A stretch of 64,000 nt of DNA, taken from the NCBI GenBank assembly GCA_030849465.1, contig JARVLF010000015.1, forward strand, positions 806,001 through 870,000, in the 5' to 3' direction. Origin of the DNA: Moesziomyces globuligerus (lineage: Eukaryota; Basidiomycota; Ustilaginomycetes; Ustilaginales; Ustilaginaceae). The notes below the pieces were generated by a model, which saw nothing but the letters and a program-made list of their open reading frames with translations, was not told the origin of the DNA and ran no database searches. Made by a program: the position numbers and the translations under genes. How positions within the stretch are numbered: position 1 is the stretch's first letter; each line of letters starts with the position of its first letter. This document shows, in pieces, positions 1 to 9,894 of this stretch.

Positions 1-169
1 AGTGGTTGGCATCCTCGCGGTCGTCGAGAAGCTGATCGCGGCGACGGTTGAGCTTGTTCTGATGCTGCTTGGAGGAGGAGGCGAGGGCGGAGGCAGACTC
101 GATGTGGGCGGGGCGCAGCTTGACGTTGGGTATCTTGGTGGAGCGATGTGCGCGGGCGGACCGATTCAT
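1..169 (-). CDS. N-terminus of an unrecognised protein, cut by left edge
   Basis: An ATG at 169 reading leftward opens a frame of 56 codons that reaches the window edge without a stop. Codon choice is typical of the coding frames here: most codons end in C or G, with AAG for Lys, CTC for Leu and GAC for Asp. The start is basic (MNRSARAHRSTKIPNVKLR), followed by an Ala/Ser stretch and a charged, probably helical segment (NKLNRRRDQLLDDRED). I do not recognise the family; small basic nucleolar or ribosome-assembly proteins can begin this way, but that is only a guess. It diverges from the LisH/CTLH gene at 1146 across about 976 bp. The frame and codon bias are seen directly; the function is unknown. 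Confidence 0.55.
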   Translation of the reverse strand, partial: MNRSARAHRSTKIPNVKLRPAHIESASALASSSKQHQNKLNRRRDQLLDDREDANH

Positions 170-1145
170 GGTGCCGATGGGAGCGGGATGCGAAGAGGGT
201 TGAGCTTGCCGATCATGGGCTGCAAACTAGGCGATAGCGTCTGTCGGGAGAGCGAGGTTGAAAACGAAATCCTAAGATGATGGGAAGAGCGCTTCCATCT
301 GCATCGCCCGAGGAAATAGATAGAGTGATGGAGCGCGAAGGATATGCCGATAAGATAGAGTGAGGCTAGCAGGTAGAATGTAGTGATGAAGTCGAGATGG
401 GATGATGTCGGTGTCAAATCACGCTCTGTGAGTGTTGGACTCGAGACAGGCGAGGCACCGACAAGTTGGGCGCCAATTTCGCCGTAAAGTGGAGTCGCGC
501 TTGGACGCGTCTTTGCTGCTCCAATCCGATCCGAGGCGTGCCCGGCCGAGTGGTCAGACAGTCCAGCTGGCCGGGCTAAACCCGAGCTGATTGCCAACTC
601 GCCAGACCGGCGCATCCGAATCGCAGTGTATACTGACTGTGCTGTATGCCCGCGAATCGGGTGCTGCCGATTGTGACTTTGCCGGGTGTTGGGTGGCCGT
701 TTGGCTGTTTCTCCACACAGTCACAGCTCGATTGGCGAACGCACTTTGAGCGCTCTTGGCTGGCAGCTCGACTGCACGCTCAGCCGCACGCTCCGCTTGA
801 CGCGCGCTGCAGGGTTCAAAATTGAAAGCTGCTGCTGCTGCTGTTGCTGGTGCTGGGCCGGGGAGCCGCACTGTGACTCGCCGATTCGAGTGCTCCACTT
901 TGCCGCAACCCGCAATCGGTGAATCCTCGACCCTCGCCAGCTGACAGCGCTTTGACCTCGTACTCTACCCTGCTCGCCTCGCGTTCCTCATCCTCTCCTC
1001 GCTTTCTCTACATCCAAATCCGCCTCTGACGCCTCTCGCCGCACCATCATCATCGTCATCGTCTGCAGCAGCTTCATCCCAGTCCCCATCTTCACTCCGT
1101 CCCTCGCTGCGCTCGTCTTGGCCAGCGCCTGCTACCGATTCCGAG
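170..1145. other. Divergent intergenic region, about 1 kb
   Basis: No convincing gene is seen. Short open frames on both strands lack the C/G-ending codon bias of the real genes. A (CTG)n-type trinucleotide run lies at about 827-855. From about 960 to 1145 the plus strand is pyrimidine-rich, as expected for the promoter and 5' leader of the gene starting at 1146. Confidence 0.6.
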
Positions 1146-2729
1146 ATGCAGCCGCCCAGGCCAGATCCGGCTCGCACGCCGAGCAGCCAGCCGCTCTCCA
1201 CCGACGACACCGACCTCACCTCGCCCGCCAACCTGCGTAAGCTTGTGCTCAACTACCTCCTCCACCATTGCTACACCGACACCGCCATCGCCTTTGCCAA
1301 GGATGGCATCATCGGCGACCTCTATGCTGCCGACGCCATCGCTCGTCCCACCGCATCCGACCCAGCTGCCGCCGCCGCCCCCGCCGCCGCCACCACCACC
1401 TCCACACGCTCTTCGGGCTCGACTTCGCGAGCCGAGACATCCGCCGCCTCAGCCGCAGACGCGGCGCTACGATCCGCAGCCGCGACAAACGGCGCCGCAC
1501 GCCAGGCGCATCCTCTCTCGGCTCCCCCACTCTCCCGCGACGACTCGAGCATGGAGATCGAGGTGGAGAATCTGCTGCCCACCTCGGCCGAGCACACGGC
1601 TGCACATGCAGAGCTCACCAACGGCCATTCCGACCGCCCCGCACGCGCACCCGCTACAGCGTCCGGCGCAGATCCAGCCCAACACGACGGCGAGCATCTC
1701 GAGCACGCCGAGATCGCCTCGGATGTCGAGGCTGCCGACGACGACGCCGTGGATGTCGACATCAGTCCCGACCTCACCGCACACGAGCTCAGCGCCGTGC
1801 GTGCACGCAAGCAGATCAAGGACTACATCATCGCCGGTCACATCCGCCAGGCGATGGACATGGTCAATCAACACTTCCCCGCCGTCCTCAACAGCGCCGC
1901 TGCCACCACCACCACCACGCCTTCCGCCAGCACAGCCGCCTCGAACGGCGCCAAGGCGAGCCGCACCAAGCCCGCCGGTGCTGGCACCGACAAGATGCTG
2001 CCGGCCAATCCGACGTCGATGGAGCCCGACCATCTGCTGCTCAACCTGCAGATCCAGGTGTTTATCGAAGCCATCCGCTCCGCGTCCGCCTCGCAGCTCT
2101 CGGCGTCGTCGGCGGTGAGCGGCGGTACAGCGGCGACGTCTCCGCAGCTCGGCGCCGCGTTGCCTTCGCTCGCTTCGACCACGCCGGGCATTGCGGCGGT
2201 GGCGGCCATCTCGCGCGCGGCGTCGCCGGCGCCGAGCACGTCGTCGTCCAACGGCTCGGGCACCTCGGCGACGGGGGGTGGGGCGGCGTTGAATCCGGCG
2301 CTGCACTCGGCGCTCGCGTATGCCCAGGGCCTGTATACGAGCGCGCAGAAGCTGCCGAGCTTCTGGCGCGCAATGTACCTCAAGGAGCTCGAACAGGTCA
2401 CCGCGCTGCTCGCCTACACGGATGTGGAGCACTCGCCCGTACGTCGCTTCCTCCACCGCTCCAGAAAGGTCGCCTTGGCAGAACAGGTCAATTCGGCCAT
2501 CCTGCTGCGTAGTGGTAGGACGAGTCAACCGCTCATCGAGGTCGCGGTTAGGCAGACTACCTTGCTCTCCAATTACCTCCATGCGGACGAGGTCAGCGTG
2601 CCCAGTGGTCATCCCATCTTGGCTCTTGTCGCGCCCGCGGCGGGTGGGGCATACGACGAGGCGGGTAAGAAACACAGTGCGAGAAAGTTGCCCCAGTGGA
2701 AATTTAGGAACTTCCTCCACGAGAGGTAA
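1146..2729 (+). CDS. LisH/CTLH/CRA protein, RanBPM-C-terminus-like (GID/CTLH complex type)
   Basis: The 527-residue frame starts with a LisH helix-turn (residues about 28-60: ANLRKLVLNYLLHHCYTDTA). Long Ala/Ser/Thr-rich linkers follow. A CTLH segment lies near 218-305 (ARKQIKDYIIAGHIRQAMDM, then LNLQIQVFIEAIRS). A CRA-type C-terminus contains LLAYTDVEHSPVRRFL and QVNSAIL, which match the end of RanBP9/RanBP10-class proteins. That family builds the GID/CTLH ubiquitin ligase, which degrades gluconeogenic enzymes in yeast. The SPRY domain that normally precedes LisH in RanBPM/Gid1 is absent, so it could also be compared with Gid8. The frame stops at a TAA inside GAGAG|GTAAGC, a good splice donor. 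An acceptor (CTCCTAG, ending 2783) would remove 2726-2783 and extend the protein to a TGA at 2908-2910. Both 3' ends remain possible. Confidence 0.75.
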   Translation: MQPPRPDPARTPSSQPLSTDDTDLTSPANLRKLVLNYLLHHCYTDTAIAFAKDGIIGDLYAADAIARPTASDPAAAAAPAAATTTSTRSSGSTSRAETSAASAADAALRSAAATNGAARQAHPLSAPPLSRDDSSMEIEVENLLPTSAEHTAAHAELTNGHSDRPARAPATASGADPAQHDGEHLEHAEIASDVEAADDDAVDVDISPDLTAHELSAVRARKQIKDYIIAGHIRQAMDMVNQHFPAVLNSAAATTTTTPSASTAASNGAKASRTKPAGAGTDKMLPANPTSMEPDHLLLNLQIQVFIEAIRSASASQLSASSAVSGGTAATSPQLGAALPSLASTTPGIAAVAAISRAASPAPSTSSSNGSGTSATGGGAALNPALHSALAYAQGLYTSAQKLPSFWRAMYLKELEQVTALLAYTDVEHSPVRRFLHRSRKVALAEQVNSAILLRSGRTSQPLIEVAVRQTTLLSNYLHADEVSVPSGHPILALVAPAAGGAYDEAGKKHSARKLPQWKFRNFLHER

Positions 2730-2783
2730 GCCCCCCCAAGACGATCCACAATCTTCTCTGCTTGCATCTGCGAACGCTCCTAG
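2726..2783 (+). other. Candidate 58-nt terminal intron of the LisH/CTLH gene
   Basis: GTAAGC at the donor overlaps the in-frame stop codon, and CTCCTAG forms the acceptor after a pyrimidine-containing stretch. Splicing joins AG to A (Arg) and adds about 42 residues ending RFSQCA at 2910, 45 bp before the convergent PWP1 stop. The CRA-like region is already complete before this point, so the unspliced ending is also viable. Confidence 0.4.
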
Positions 2784-2955
2784 ATGGCCGCGGCGCGCGC
2801 AACTCTCAACACGGCGATTGGATGAAATATGCAGCGACGTTCTACGTGCACACTCAAGACTGGACGAGCGTGCTGGGGGTTGGGATGTACGATTTAGTCA
2901 ATGTGCGTGATGTGCTAACCAGAGGACGAAAGGAGGAAAAGGGGTTTGGGTGTGT

Positions 2956-4704
2956 TTAGTCGTGCATGTCGTCACGGGAAGCGGGTTGGTCGTCATCGTC
3001 GTCATCGTCGTCGTCGTCTTCGATGCGGATGATGCCGTCGCCTCGGTTGGGTTCTGTGCCGTCGAGGTCGACCTTGTGAGCGCCGGTGAGTCTGCGCAGA
3101 CGGTCGGCGTAGGTCTTGCGCACCGCCGAGTTGGACAGAGCGTTGAAGACTTGGACCTGACCAGCGCTTCCCGCCGCTGCCAAGGTCAGTGCATCGTCCG
3201 GACTGAACTTGGCTGCGAAGAGCTTGCCCAAACCGAGATCGCGCGAGAGCACGAGACTGACGCTAGCAGGAGCGCTCGAGTCGACCGACTCGGCAAGGTT
3301 CCACAGCTTCAACGTTCGGTCCGAAGATCCGGTTAGGATGCATCCAGGAATGTGAGGCGAGATATCAACCGCCGTGCACGCCGAGTCGTGAGCCTGCAAT
3401 GTCCAACTCGCCGCCGAGGGCGAGCGAATGTCAAAGGCCTGAACCATACCCGACTCGAGAGAGCAGAGGAACTCGTCGTTCTTCCACCCATTCCACACCA
3501 CGCTCTCCACATCGCTACCGATCTGGACCAGCGCAGCCGACTCGGGCGTGCGCGTGTCAAAGATCCGAATCGTCTTGTCGTACGATCCAGTCAACAGCAC
3601 CGCCGGATTGGCACCGCCGTTGCCACCCTGCGCTTGGCACTGCCAGGCGACGGACTGCACCTTGTCCGTGTGGTGCGCAAACGAACGGAAGGCCGTCGAC
3701 GACTCGCTCGTATGCGGCTGCGAGAGGTCCCACAGCTTCACCGTCGAATCGGCCGAAGCCGAAGCCAGCAGGTTGCGCGCTACGGAGTTCCACGAGAGCG
3801 AAAGCACCGCATCCACGTGGTAGGCATCGTTGGCCACGCGCGCCTTGCTCTGCTTGCGCTTCTTCTTGCCCGTGCCGAGCGGAGCGTTGAGCGCATCCGT
3901 CTCGCCCTTGCGTCCGAGGATGGCTTCCGGATACATGCCGTCGACCACATCCATGCTCCACACCTCGATCTCGGGATCCATGGTACCGACGGCGATGAAG
4001 TTGCCCGCCTCGCCCGCAGGCCGCGCCGCGTTCTGGTCCGCGCTCGAGCGCGCAGGCGTGTAGTCGAGCCACTCGAGACACAGCGGGAACGACGGCAGCA
4101 TGAGGTCGTGGTGCACGTACAGATTCGCATCCTGCGCAGCGTACACGTGCGCCTCGAGCTGCGACACGTCGTCCTCCGTCTTGGCGCTGATGAGCAGATT
4201 GTCCGTGGCGTAGATCTCGAGCTCCTCGCGCTCCTCCTCGTCGTCCTTCTCCGCATCGTCCTGCACCGTCACGTACGGATCATCCTCGTTGCTCTGATAC
4301 ACCGCAAGCCCACGGATGTTGCTGAACGCTCCCGCAGTCGCCGCCTGCCCTGCCGGCTCGTCGTCGTACTCGTCTAGGTTGTAGCGCGACAGATCCTCCG
4401 CATCCTCCTTGGTTTCCGCCGCCGCCTCGGCACGTGCCGTGGCGGGCGTCGCGTCGTCGTCCTTCATCTCGTCGTCGTCCTCGTCATCGCGCCAGTCCTC
4501 GCCATCGTCATCGCCGTCGACGGGCGCAAAGGGGTCCTTGCCTCGCGCAATGTCGCGCTGCACGCGCTCGAGCTGCGCCTTGGCATCCTCGAACTGCACG
4601 TTGGCCATCTTGGAGACGCGCTCCATCTCGTCATCGTCGAGCACGTACTTCTTGGGATGCGGCAGGCTCTTGCCGCGCGCGATCCACTGGAGTGCGCTGA
4701 TCAT
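2956..4704 (-). CDS. PWP1: Pwp1-type WD40 ribosome biogenesis factor
   Basis: The 582-residue WD-repeat protein begins with the family signature MISALQWIARG. That fixes the start at 4704; an upstream in-frame ATG at 4797 would add a proline-rich leader not expected in this family. An acidic region follows (GDDDGEDWRDDEDDDEMKDD), then WD repeats with typical ends such as STVKLWDLSQ, KTIRIFDTRT and RTLKLWNLAE, and a C-terminal acidic Asp run. Pwp1/PWP1 acts in the nucleolus in pre-60S maturation and 25S rRNA processing in yeast. The gene is divergent to RPF2 from a shared promoter and convergent with the LisH/CTLH gene. Family assignment is firm from the N-terminal signature plus WD repeats. 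Confidence 0.93.
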   Translation of the reverse strand: MISALQWIARGKSLPHPKKYVLDDDEMERVSKMANVQFEDAKAQLERVQRDIARGKDPFAPVDGDDDGEDWRDDEDDDEMKDDDATPATARAEAAAETKEDAEDLSRYNLDEYDDEPAGQAATAGAFSNIRGLAVYQSNEDDPYVTVQDDAEKDDEEEREELEIYATDNLLISAKTEDDVSQLEAHVYAAQDANLYVHHDLMLPSFPLCLEWLDYTPARSSADQNAARPAGEAGNFIAVGTMDPEIEVWSMDVVDGMYPEAILGRKGETDALNAPLGTGKKKRKQSKARVANDAYHVDAVLSLSWNSVARNLLASASADSTVKLWDLSQPHTSESSTAFRSFAHHTDKVQSVAWQCQAQGGNGGANPAVLLTGSYDKTIRIFDTRTPESAALVQIGSDVESVVWNGWKNDEFLCSLESGMVQAFDIRSPSAASWTLQAHDSACTAVDISPHIPGCILTGSSDRTLKLWNLAESVDSSAPASVSLVLSRDLGLGKLFAAKFSPDDALTLAAAGSAGQVQVFNALSNSAVRKTYADRLRRLTGAHKVDLDGTEPNRGDGIIRIEDDDDDDDDDDQPASRDDMHD

Positions 4705-5142
4705 CTTGGGCGACGCAGTCAGTGGGCAACGGGGGAAAGGAGGAGGAGGAAGAATTGGATGTGCAACACGGCGGAGCGTTGCTGGAGCGCTGCCCACAAA
4801 AGTGGAGAATCCAAGCTTTTTTCTGAGCCAAAAATTTCAAATGCAGGGCCCACACAGCGAGCTTACGTAAGCACACCTCCGCCCCGCCGAAGATTTCCAA
4901 AAAATCCGCTGCAGAACGAGCCAAGCTGCAGCCGCTCCCTCTGGAATTTTTCTTCTGCATTCAACGCCGACTGTTCAACAGCCCGGCACAGAGACCTTTC
5001 ACTCAGCACCGCCAACACCACCGTAGACCTCGCTCGACCAGCTAGCTTCCTTTCTCCACCGCTTTGCATACGAGATCGAGCTGCTTGCACTCCCGGCGGA
5101 CAACTTCGTTTCTGACTCCCAAGGACGGACAACAGCACCACG
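4705..5142. promoter_or_regulatory. Shared bidirectional promoter of PWP1 and RPF2
   Basis: The 438 bp separate the start codons of two divergent 60S-assembly genes. A perfect 12-bp inverted repeat, GCTTACGTAAGC, sits at 4861-4872 near the middle; its TTACGTAA core is a classic bZIP (CREB/ATF/Yap-like) half-site pair. Three A/T runs stand out in a GC-rich background: 4829-4840 (CAAAAATTTCAA), 4891-4905 and 4943-4952 (GGAATTTTTC). They resemble the yeast rRNA-processing element (RRPE), but none is an exact match. Function is inferred. Confidence 0.6.
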
Positions 5143-6241
5143 ATGATCCGCGTTGCCAAGCCCAAGAACGCGCGCTCCAAGCGTGCGCTCGACAAGCGCC
5201 AGGCGCGCGAGTACGAGGCGGCCAAGACGGCCATCTTTGTCAAGGGCCCGCACTCGTCGGCCCGCCTCAACATTGCGCTCACCGAGCTCAACCTGCTCAA
5301 GAAGCCGGACAGCATCGCGTTCAACAAGAAGAACGAGGCGCTGCCGTTCGAGGACACGTCGTCGTTCGAGTTCTGGAGCAGCAAGAACGACGCCTCGCTC
5401 TTCATGTTTGGCAACTCGCAGAAGAAGCGTCCGGACAACCTCACCTGGCTGCGCATGTTCGACGGTCAGGTGCTCGACATGCTCGAAATGGGCGTCGTCG
5501 AGGCAAAGAGCATGAACGACTTCAAGGGCGTCCCCCGACCCGGCGTCGGCATGAGGCCCTTGTTCCACTTCAGCGGGCCGCAGTTCACCACGCCTACCGA
5601 TCCCACCACCAGCATGACGGCAGGCGCAGAGGGCACAGAACACGACCCGACGGGCGCGTATCAGCAGTTCAAGAACATGCTCCTCGACTTTTACCGCGGC
5701 GAGGAGCTCAAGACCAACCAGATCGCGCTCTCGGGCCTGCAGCACGTCATCTGCGTCACCGCGGCGCCGCACGAGTCCAACGGCAAAGCAGCATCCACGC
5801 CCACCCAAGGCGGAGACACGCTCGCCGACCTGTACAAGGCGGCAGGCTTGACACCCAACGGCACCATCATGACGCCCTCGAGCTCGGCCGTGCTCACCTC
5901 GCCCGCCGGCACGCTCGTCCACTTCCGCGTGTACACCGTGCAGCTGCTCGCGAGCGGCTCCAAGACGCCGCGCGTCGAGCTGCAGGAGTGCGGTCCGTCG
6001 TTCGACTTCCAGCTGCGAAGACGCCGTCCCGCGTCGATCGACATGCTCAACCACGCGCTCCGCAGGCCCAAGACGCAGGCCGAGAAGAACCGACAGGGCA
6101 AGGAGGGCGCAAAGAAGAACATCGAGACCGACGACATGGGCGACACCGTCGGCCGCATCCACCTCGGCAAGCAGGACCTCAGCGCCCTCCAGACCAGGAA
6201 GATGAAGGGCCTCAAGAAGCATCTCGACCCCACCGCAGCCA

Positions 6242-6276
<35 letters not shown>

Positions 6277-6414
6277 CCCGCCTTCATGGGCTCCGATGAC
6301 GACGAGCTCGAGATGGACGACATGACCATGTACAGCAACGACGAGGACGACGAGGACGACGACGAGCAAGAGGAGGAGGAGGAACAGACACCACCCAAGA
6401 AGAGGAGATCGTAG
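5143..6414 (+). CDS. RPF2: Rpf2, Brix-domain 60S assembly factor
   Basis: The 423-residue protein starts MIRVAKPKNARSKRALDKR, followed by the Brix fold: NIALTELNLLKKPDSIAF, FEDTSSFEFWSSKNDASLFM, KKRPDNLTWLRMFDGQVLDM and a C-terminal half ending VELQECGPSFDFQLRRRR. This order and these motifs are those of Rpf2. With Rrs1 it recruits 5S RNP (5S rRNA, uL18, uL5) to pre-60S particles in the nucleolus. The tail is basic, then strongly acidic (a run of ten Asp at about residue 368) and ends KKRRS, longer than the yeast tail. The gene is intronless. The start has no close in-frame alternative upstream. Confidence 0.95.
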
Positions 6415-6575
6415 GTCGTCACGCACACTTTCACTCCTCACGGCCCTCTCTTTGTCAGACCAAGCAATTGCAATCCGCTTCTATTTGCTGCTCCTTGCCT
6501 CGCACGTGCTTTCCCACATGGCCAGCTGGCTCGTGGCGAAAGGGATGTGTGGATGTGCGGTGGATGTGGGCGGAG

Positions 6576-8546
6576 TTAGTCCTCCTTGAGCCAGGCCTTG
6601 ACAAAGTCGACCTGTTGGTGGTGGATGAGACGGACGCGTTGAGGCGTTTTGGACTCGTCCTTGATGCCGTTTTCGTCGCAGTGATGCCAGCAGTCGGGGA
6701 TGAGTTTGAAGGGTCTGGTCTGGGTGTCGGGGCGGTTGCCGCCATAGGCCCACTCTTCGGAATGCACGGTTGCGGGTCTCCAGGGATCGTACTGTCCGTC
6801 GATAAAAGCGAGGCGATCGACGGCGAGGTCAAAGTTGCCGAGCGCGTTGACCTCGTCGATGTTGGGACGGTGTGGCATGGTGAAGTGTTGGCCTTTCGGG
6901 AAGCCTTGTTGGCAGATCTCGTGCGCGTAGTCGTAGTCGAGGAGCGTCGAGACGAGCTTGGGACCGGAGGGGACGAAGAACTTGCTGCGACCGTCGGGCG
7001 TCGGCAGGTAGCGCGCTGCGGGCGGAGCGGTCATGATGTAGCCCCAGGTGGAGCAGTACTGGAACGTCCATGCGCGTCCGGCGCTCAGCTTGCGCGCACT
7101 GGCGAACTCGGTGTAGTTGGTCGCAAAGCATTCGTCCGGCGTCGCACCGCTCTGACCATCTTCACCCTTGACGCAAGGGTCGACGTAGTTGGACCGCATG
7201 TAGTGCGCCAGAGCATGCACCTCGCGGGCCACCTCGAGCCCCGACGAGATCATGCGCTCACTCGCAGACCCCGCAGGATAACTTCCATTCGCCCCGTACG
7301 TCGTCAACACGTCGCAGTACTCGCCGAACTCGGTCGAGGAAACCGCAGGATCCCAGTTGAGACTCTGGAACGCTCCGAGCGGATACGTGTTGAGGTTGGC
7401 CAGATCACCCAGGTTGCTCAGCCCCTCGAGGCCAAAGAGTTGAAGCAGCTTGTGCGTACGTGCTTCGTCGCGGTCGGGCTGGTTACCACCCGTGAGCGGG
7501 TTGGGCGCGACGATCTCGTCGATCCCCGCGATGGCAGCCTGGATGGCCTGGCTGCAGTTGGTGGGCGCGCCGCGTGCGATCGGATAAAAGTACTCTGGAA
7601 ACTCGTCGACCGCGGCGACGACGGCACTCGAGGCAATCGCACCGTGCACGAGCTCCGGATAGAGCAGCCGCATGTGCGCCGACCTCGCGCCCGGATAACT
7701 GCCTCCGTAGTAGATGATCTTGCGCCTCTCGGCGTTGTCCGTGCCCGGGATGGCGAGGTGGCGGATGAAGTCGGCCGAGTCCTCGAGCGCCTGCTTGTTG
7801 GTGAGCCAACGCAGCTCGTCGACGCCCCACGCCTCGCCCGGGCCGAGGTCGGTGCGGTTGGGCAACGAGGTGCCGTAGTAGCGATGCTCGAGGACGATGC
7901 CGATACCTCCGGTCGCCTCGGCGAGGATGTCGAGGATGCCCGTGTCGAGGAAGGGGAGCCTCGCCTTGGCATCCGCCTCGCCGCTGTCGAGGATGAAGAT
8001 CGGCACCGCCTCGCCGTCCTTGCGCGCCGCAGCCGGCTTGTAGTGGCGGGTCGAGTAGAAGAAGCGCTGGTCGAACTGCGCCTGCGTCGTGTTGTCAAAG
8101 TGGTCCAGCGGCTGACGATGGTAGGCGGGCTCGCTGATGTTGTGCGCAGCCACGGCCGAGGGCACAAGGTCAGCGACAAAGTAGTCGACGTACTTGGAGA
8201 GCGCCGATCCAACGCCCTGCTGCACGGACAGGCCGCCACGGACCGTACCCAGCAGCTGTGTGAGGAAGCCGTTGCCCGTACCGACGTCCTTGTCCTCGGA
8301 GCGGCGGGCGACGAGGCTCTCGATTCGTTGCTGCTGCTTGGTGTAGCGTCGTTCGAGCATGCGCTGGAAGCCGTCCATGCGACGAGGCGTCGAGTGCGTC
8401 AGACGCTCGGCGCTGATGTGATGCTGGACGCGCGCCTCAGCTCCCTCGGACGGGTTCGACGTAGGCACAGCGGCGGTCTCGGTGCTGAGCGCGGCCACGC
8501 TCAGTGCGAGCGTCAGCCACGACGTGAGCGGCGCGGTGAGCTTCAT
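6576..8546 (-). CDS. Secreted S28-family serine peptidase (Pro-X carboxypeptidase-like)
   Basis: The 656-residue protein begins with a signal peptide (MKLTAPLTSWLTLALSVAAL...). The S28 peptidase body follows: YHRQPLDHFDNTTQAQFDQR, FILDSGEADAKARLPFLDTG, and GIVLEHRYYGTSLP. The nucleophile motif is YYGGSYPGARSAHMR, with Ser inside GGSYPG. A catalytic Asp is expected in FIDGQYDPWRPATV and a His in CWHHCDENG near the C-terminus. Several N-x-S/T sites fit secretion. S28 enzymes (lysosomal Pro-X carboxypeptidase, DPP-II, thymus-specific serine protease) remove residues next to proline. Substrate choice cannot be read from sequence. Family assignment is firm; a vacuolar location is an alternative to secretion. 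Confidence 0.9.
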   Translation of the reverse strand: MKLTAPLTSWLTLALSVAALSTETAAVPTSNPSEGAEARVQHHISAERLTHSTPRRMDGFQRMLERRYTKQQQRIESLVARRSEDKDVGTGNGFLTQLLGTVRGGLSVQQGVGSALSKYVDYFVADLVPSAVAAHNISEPAYHRQPLDHFDNTTQAQFDQRFFYSTRHYKPAAARKDGEAVPIFILDSGEADAKARLPFLDTGILDILAEATGGIGIVLEHRYYGTSLPNRTDLGPGEAWGVDELRWLTNKQALEDSADFIRHLAIPGTDNAERRKIIYYGGSYPGARSAHMRLLYPELVHGAIASSAVVAAVDEFPEYFYPIARGAPTNCSQAIQAAIAGIDEIVAPNPLTGGNQPDRDEARTHKLLQLFGLEGLSNLGDLANLNTYPLGAFQSLNWDPAVSSTEFGEYCDVLTTYGANGSYPAGSASERMISSGLEVAREVHALAHYMRSNYVDPCVKGEDGQSGATPDECFATNYTEFASARKLSAGRAWTFQYCSTWGYIMTAPPAARYLPTPDGRSKFFVPSGPKLVSTLLDYDYAHEICQQGFPKGQHFTMPHRPNIDEVNALGNFDLAVDRLAFIDGQYDPWRPATVHSEEWAYGGNRPDTQTRPFKLIPDCWHHCDENGIKDESKTPQRVRLIHHQQVDFVKAWLKED

Positions 8547-9894
8547 GACGACGGCAAAGTGCTACTCGATCTCCTGAGCGGTGCGTACGCTGTCGATGTC
8601 TTGCGGCGGAGTGATGGTGGAAGAGAGAGGAGAGCAAGTCTGGCGGAAAGGGCTCGGGTGCTATCTAGCGCCGCCGTAGCTCGACCGACGGCGAGCAAGC
8701 TGGGACAGTGCAAGGCAAGGATGGATTGCCGGGCGGTGCGTGCGTCTGGGCGCGGTCAGGGTGGAGCGGCGGTCGGAAGCAGCCGACCCGAGCGGCGAGG
8801 CGCTAAACCACGAGACGGCGTTTGCCGATGTGCGGCTCCATGCGCTGGCTCCCCAAAGCGACATGCGCGAGTCACAGCGGTCCCACTCCAACGCTTTCCA
8901 GTGGATGCGACCTCGGAAATCCCGCATTCTGCGCACTGATAGCGCAGCGCAGCGCAATCGAATCAGACTCGCCTCGAAATTGACCGACCAAGTCGCCCTC
9001 TCCTGCCCGTTGCATCGTCTCCTCGCACTGCGATTGATGGCACGACTTCCAAACCAACACAAGCTCGCCGCCAGCAGCTTCGCGGCGGATGCGCTTACCA
9101 CCCAAGCTGAGTCCTCGATCGTGTTCTCAATTAGTTAGCTGCAGCATTGTAAGGAGAGGGCATGTTGACGCCCCACAACGACCTCGAGTATTCGCCCGCC
9201 TGTATCCACACTCGTGGCACAGCATAGCGCTCCCCGTCGTTGTCCAAGCGACCAGAAATGTATGCCAAACTGCTCGGTGGACCTCGTCCACGTTGCACTG
9301 ACCGTCGATCACGACGACTGGGTTGGGTCAAGGCTCTTGACACCAACAGCCGAATGCCCGATCGATTCAGCTCATCTTTCAGCTTGGCCGTCTGCGCACA
9401 CGCGACTGGGGCTGATTGCATGAGATTTCGTACATCGTGAGGCGCAGACACTCGACTGACAGAGGGAAGAAGGCAGCGGCGAACAAGAAAAGTGTAGACG
9501 GAGAGGAAAGCGTCGAGAAAAGAGCACAAGTTGAGCGAGGTTTCACAGGAGCCGCGAATGTCAACAACGCACATCCCGGAGAAGGATGCGCGTCGAGAGT
9601 CGAGACGTGCTGTCCCAGCTCGACAACGTGCAGGGTGCCGCAGTCATCCGGAGATGCCCGCGGAGCGCGACAACAACCAGATGGCAAGGCGTTGTCGAGA
9701 GAAAGGCGAAAGTCGATTGTGGTCGGGAAGACGGCTGGCCATCGAGGTGCGTACGATCCTCAGATGGCTCGCCGTGGAAGGAAGCCCGCGAGTTGCATCG
9801 TCGGCATGCCAACGATGGCGGATCACGGCCGCGCAAGCTGATCAAGAGTGGGGTGCGCCGCTCGCAGCGACAGGTCGCGACGGGTATGGCGTGT
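8547..9894. other. Intergenic, 1.35 kb, no supported gene
   Basis: This interval holds the promoter of the S28 peptidase on one side and the 3' region of CDC42 on the other. Open frames here show no consistent third-position bias and no recognisable motif. Nothing else stands out. Confidence 0.6.

Noticed and set aside
6468..8939. 823-codon open frame on the plus strand across the S28 peptidase
   Set aside because: Same shadow effect; the minus-strand protein has signal peptide and catalytic motifs, the plus-strand one has none.
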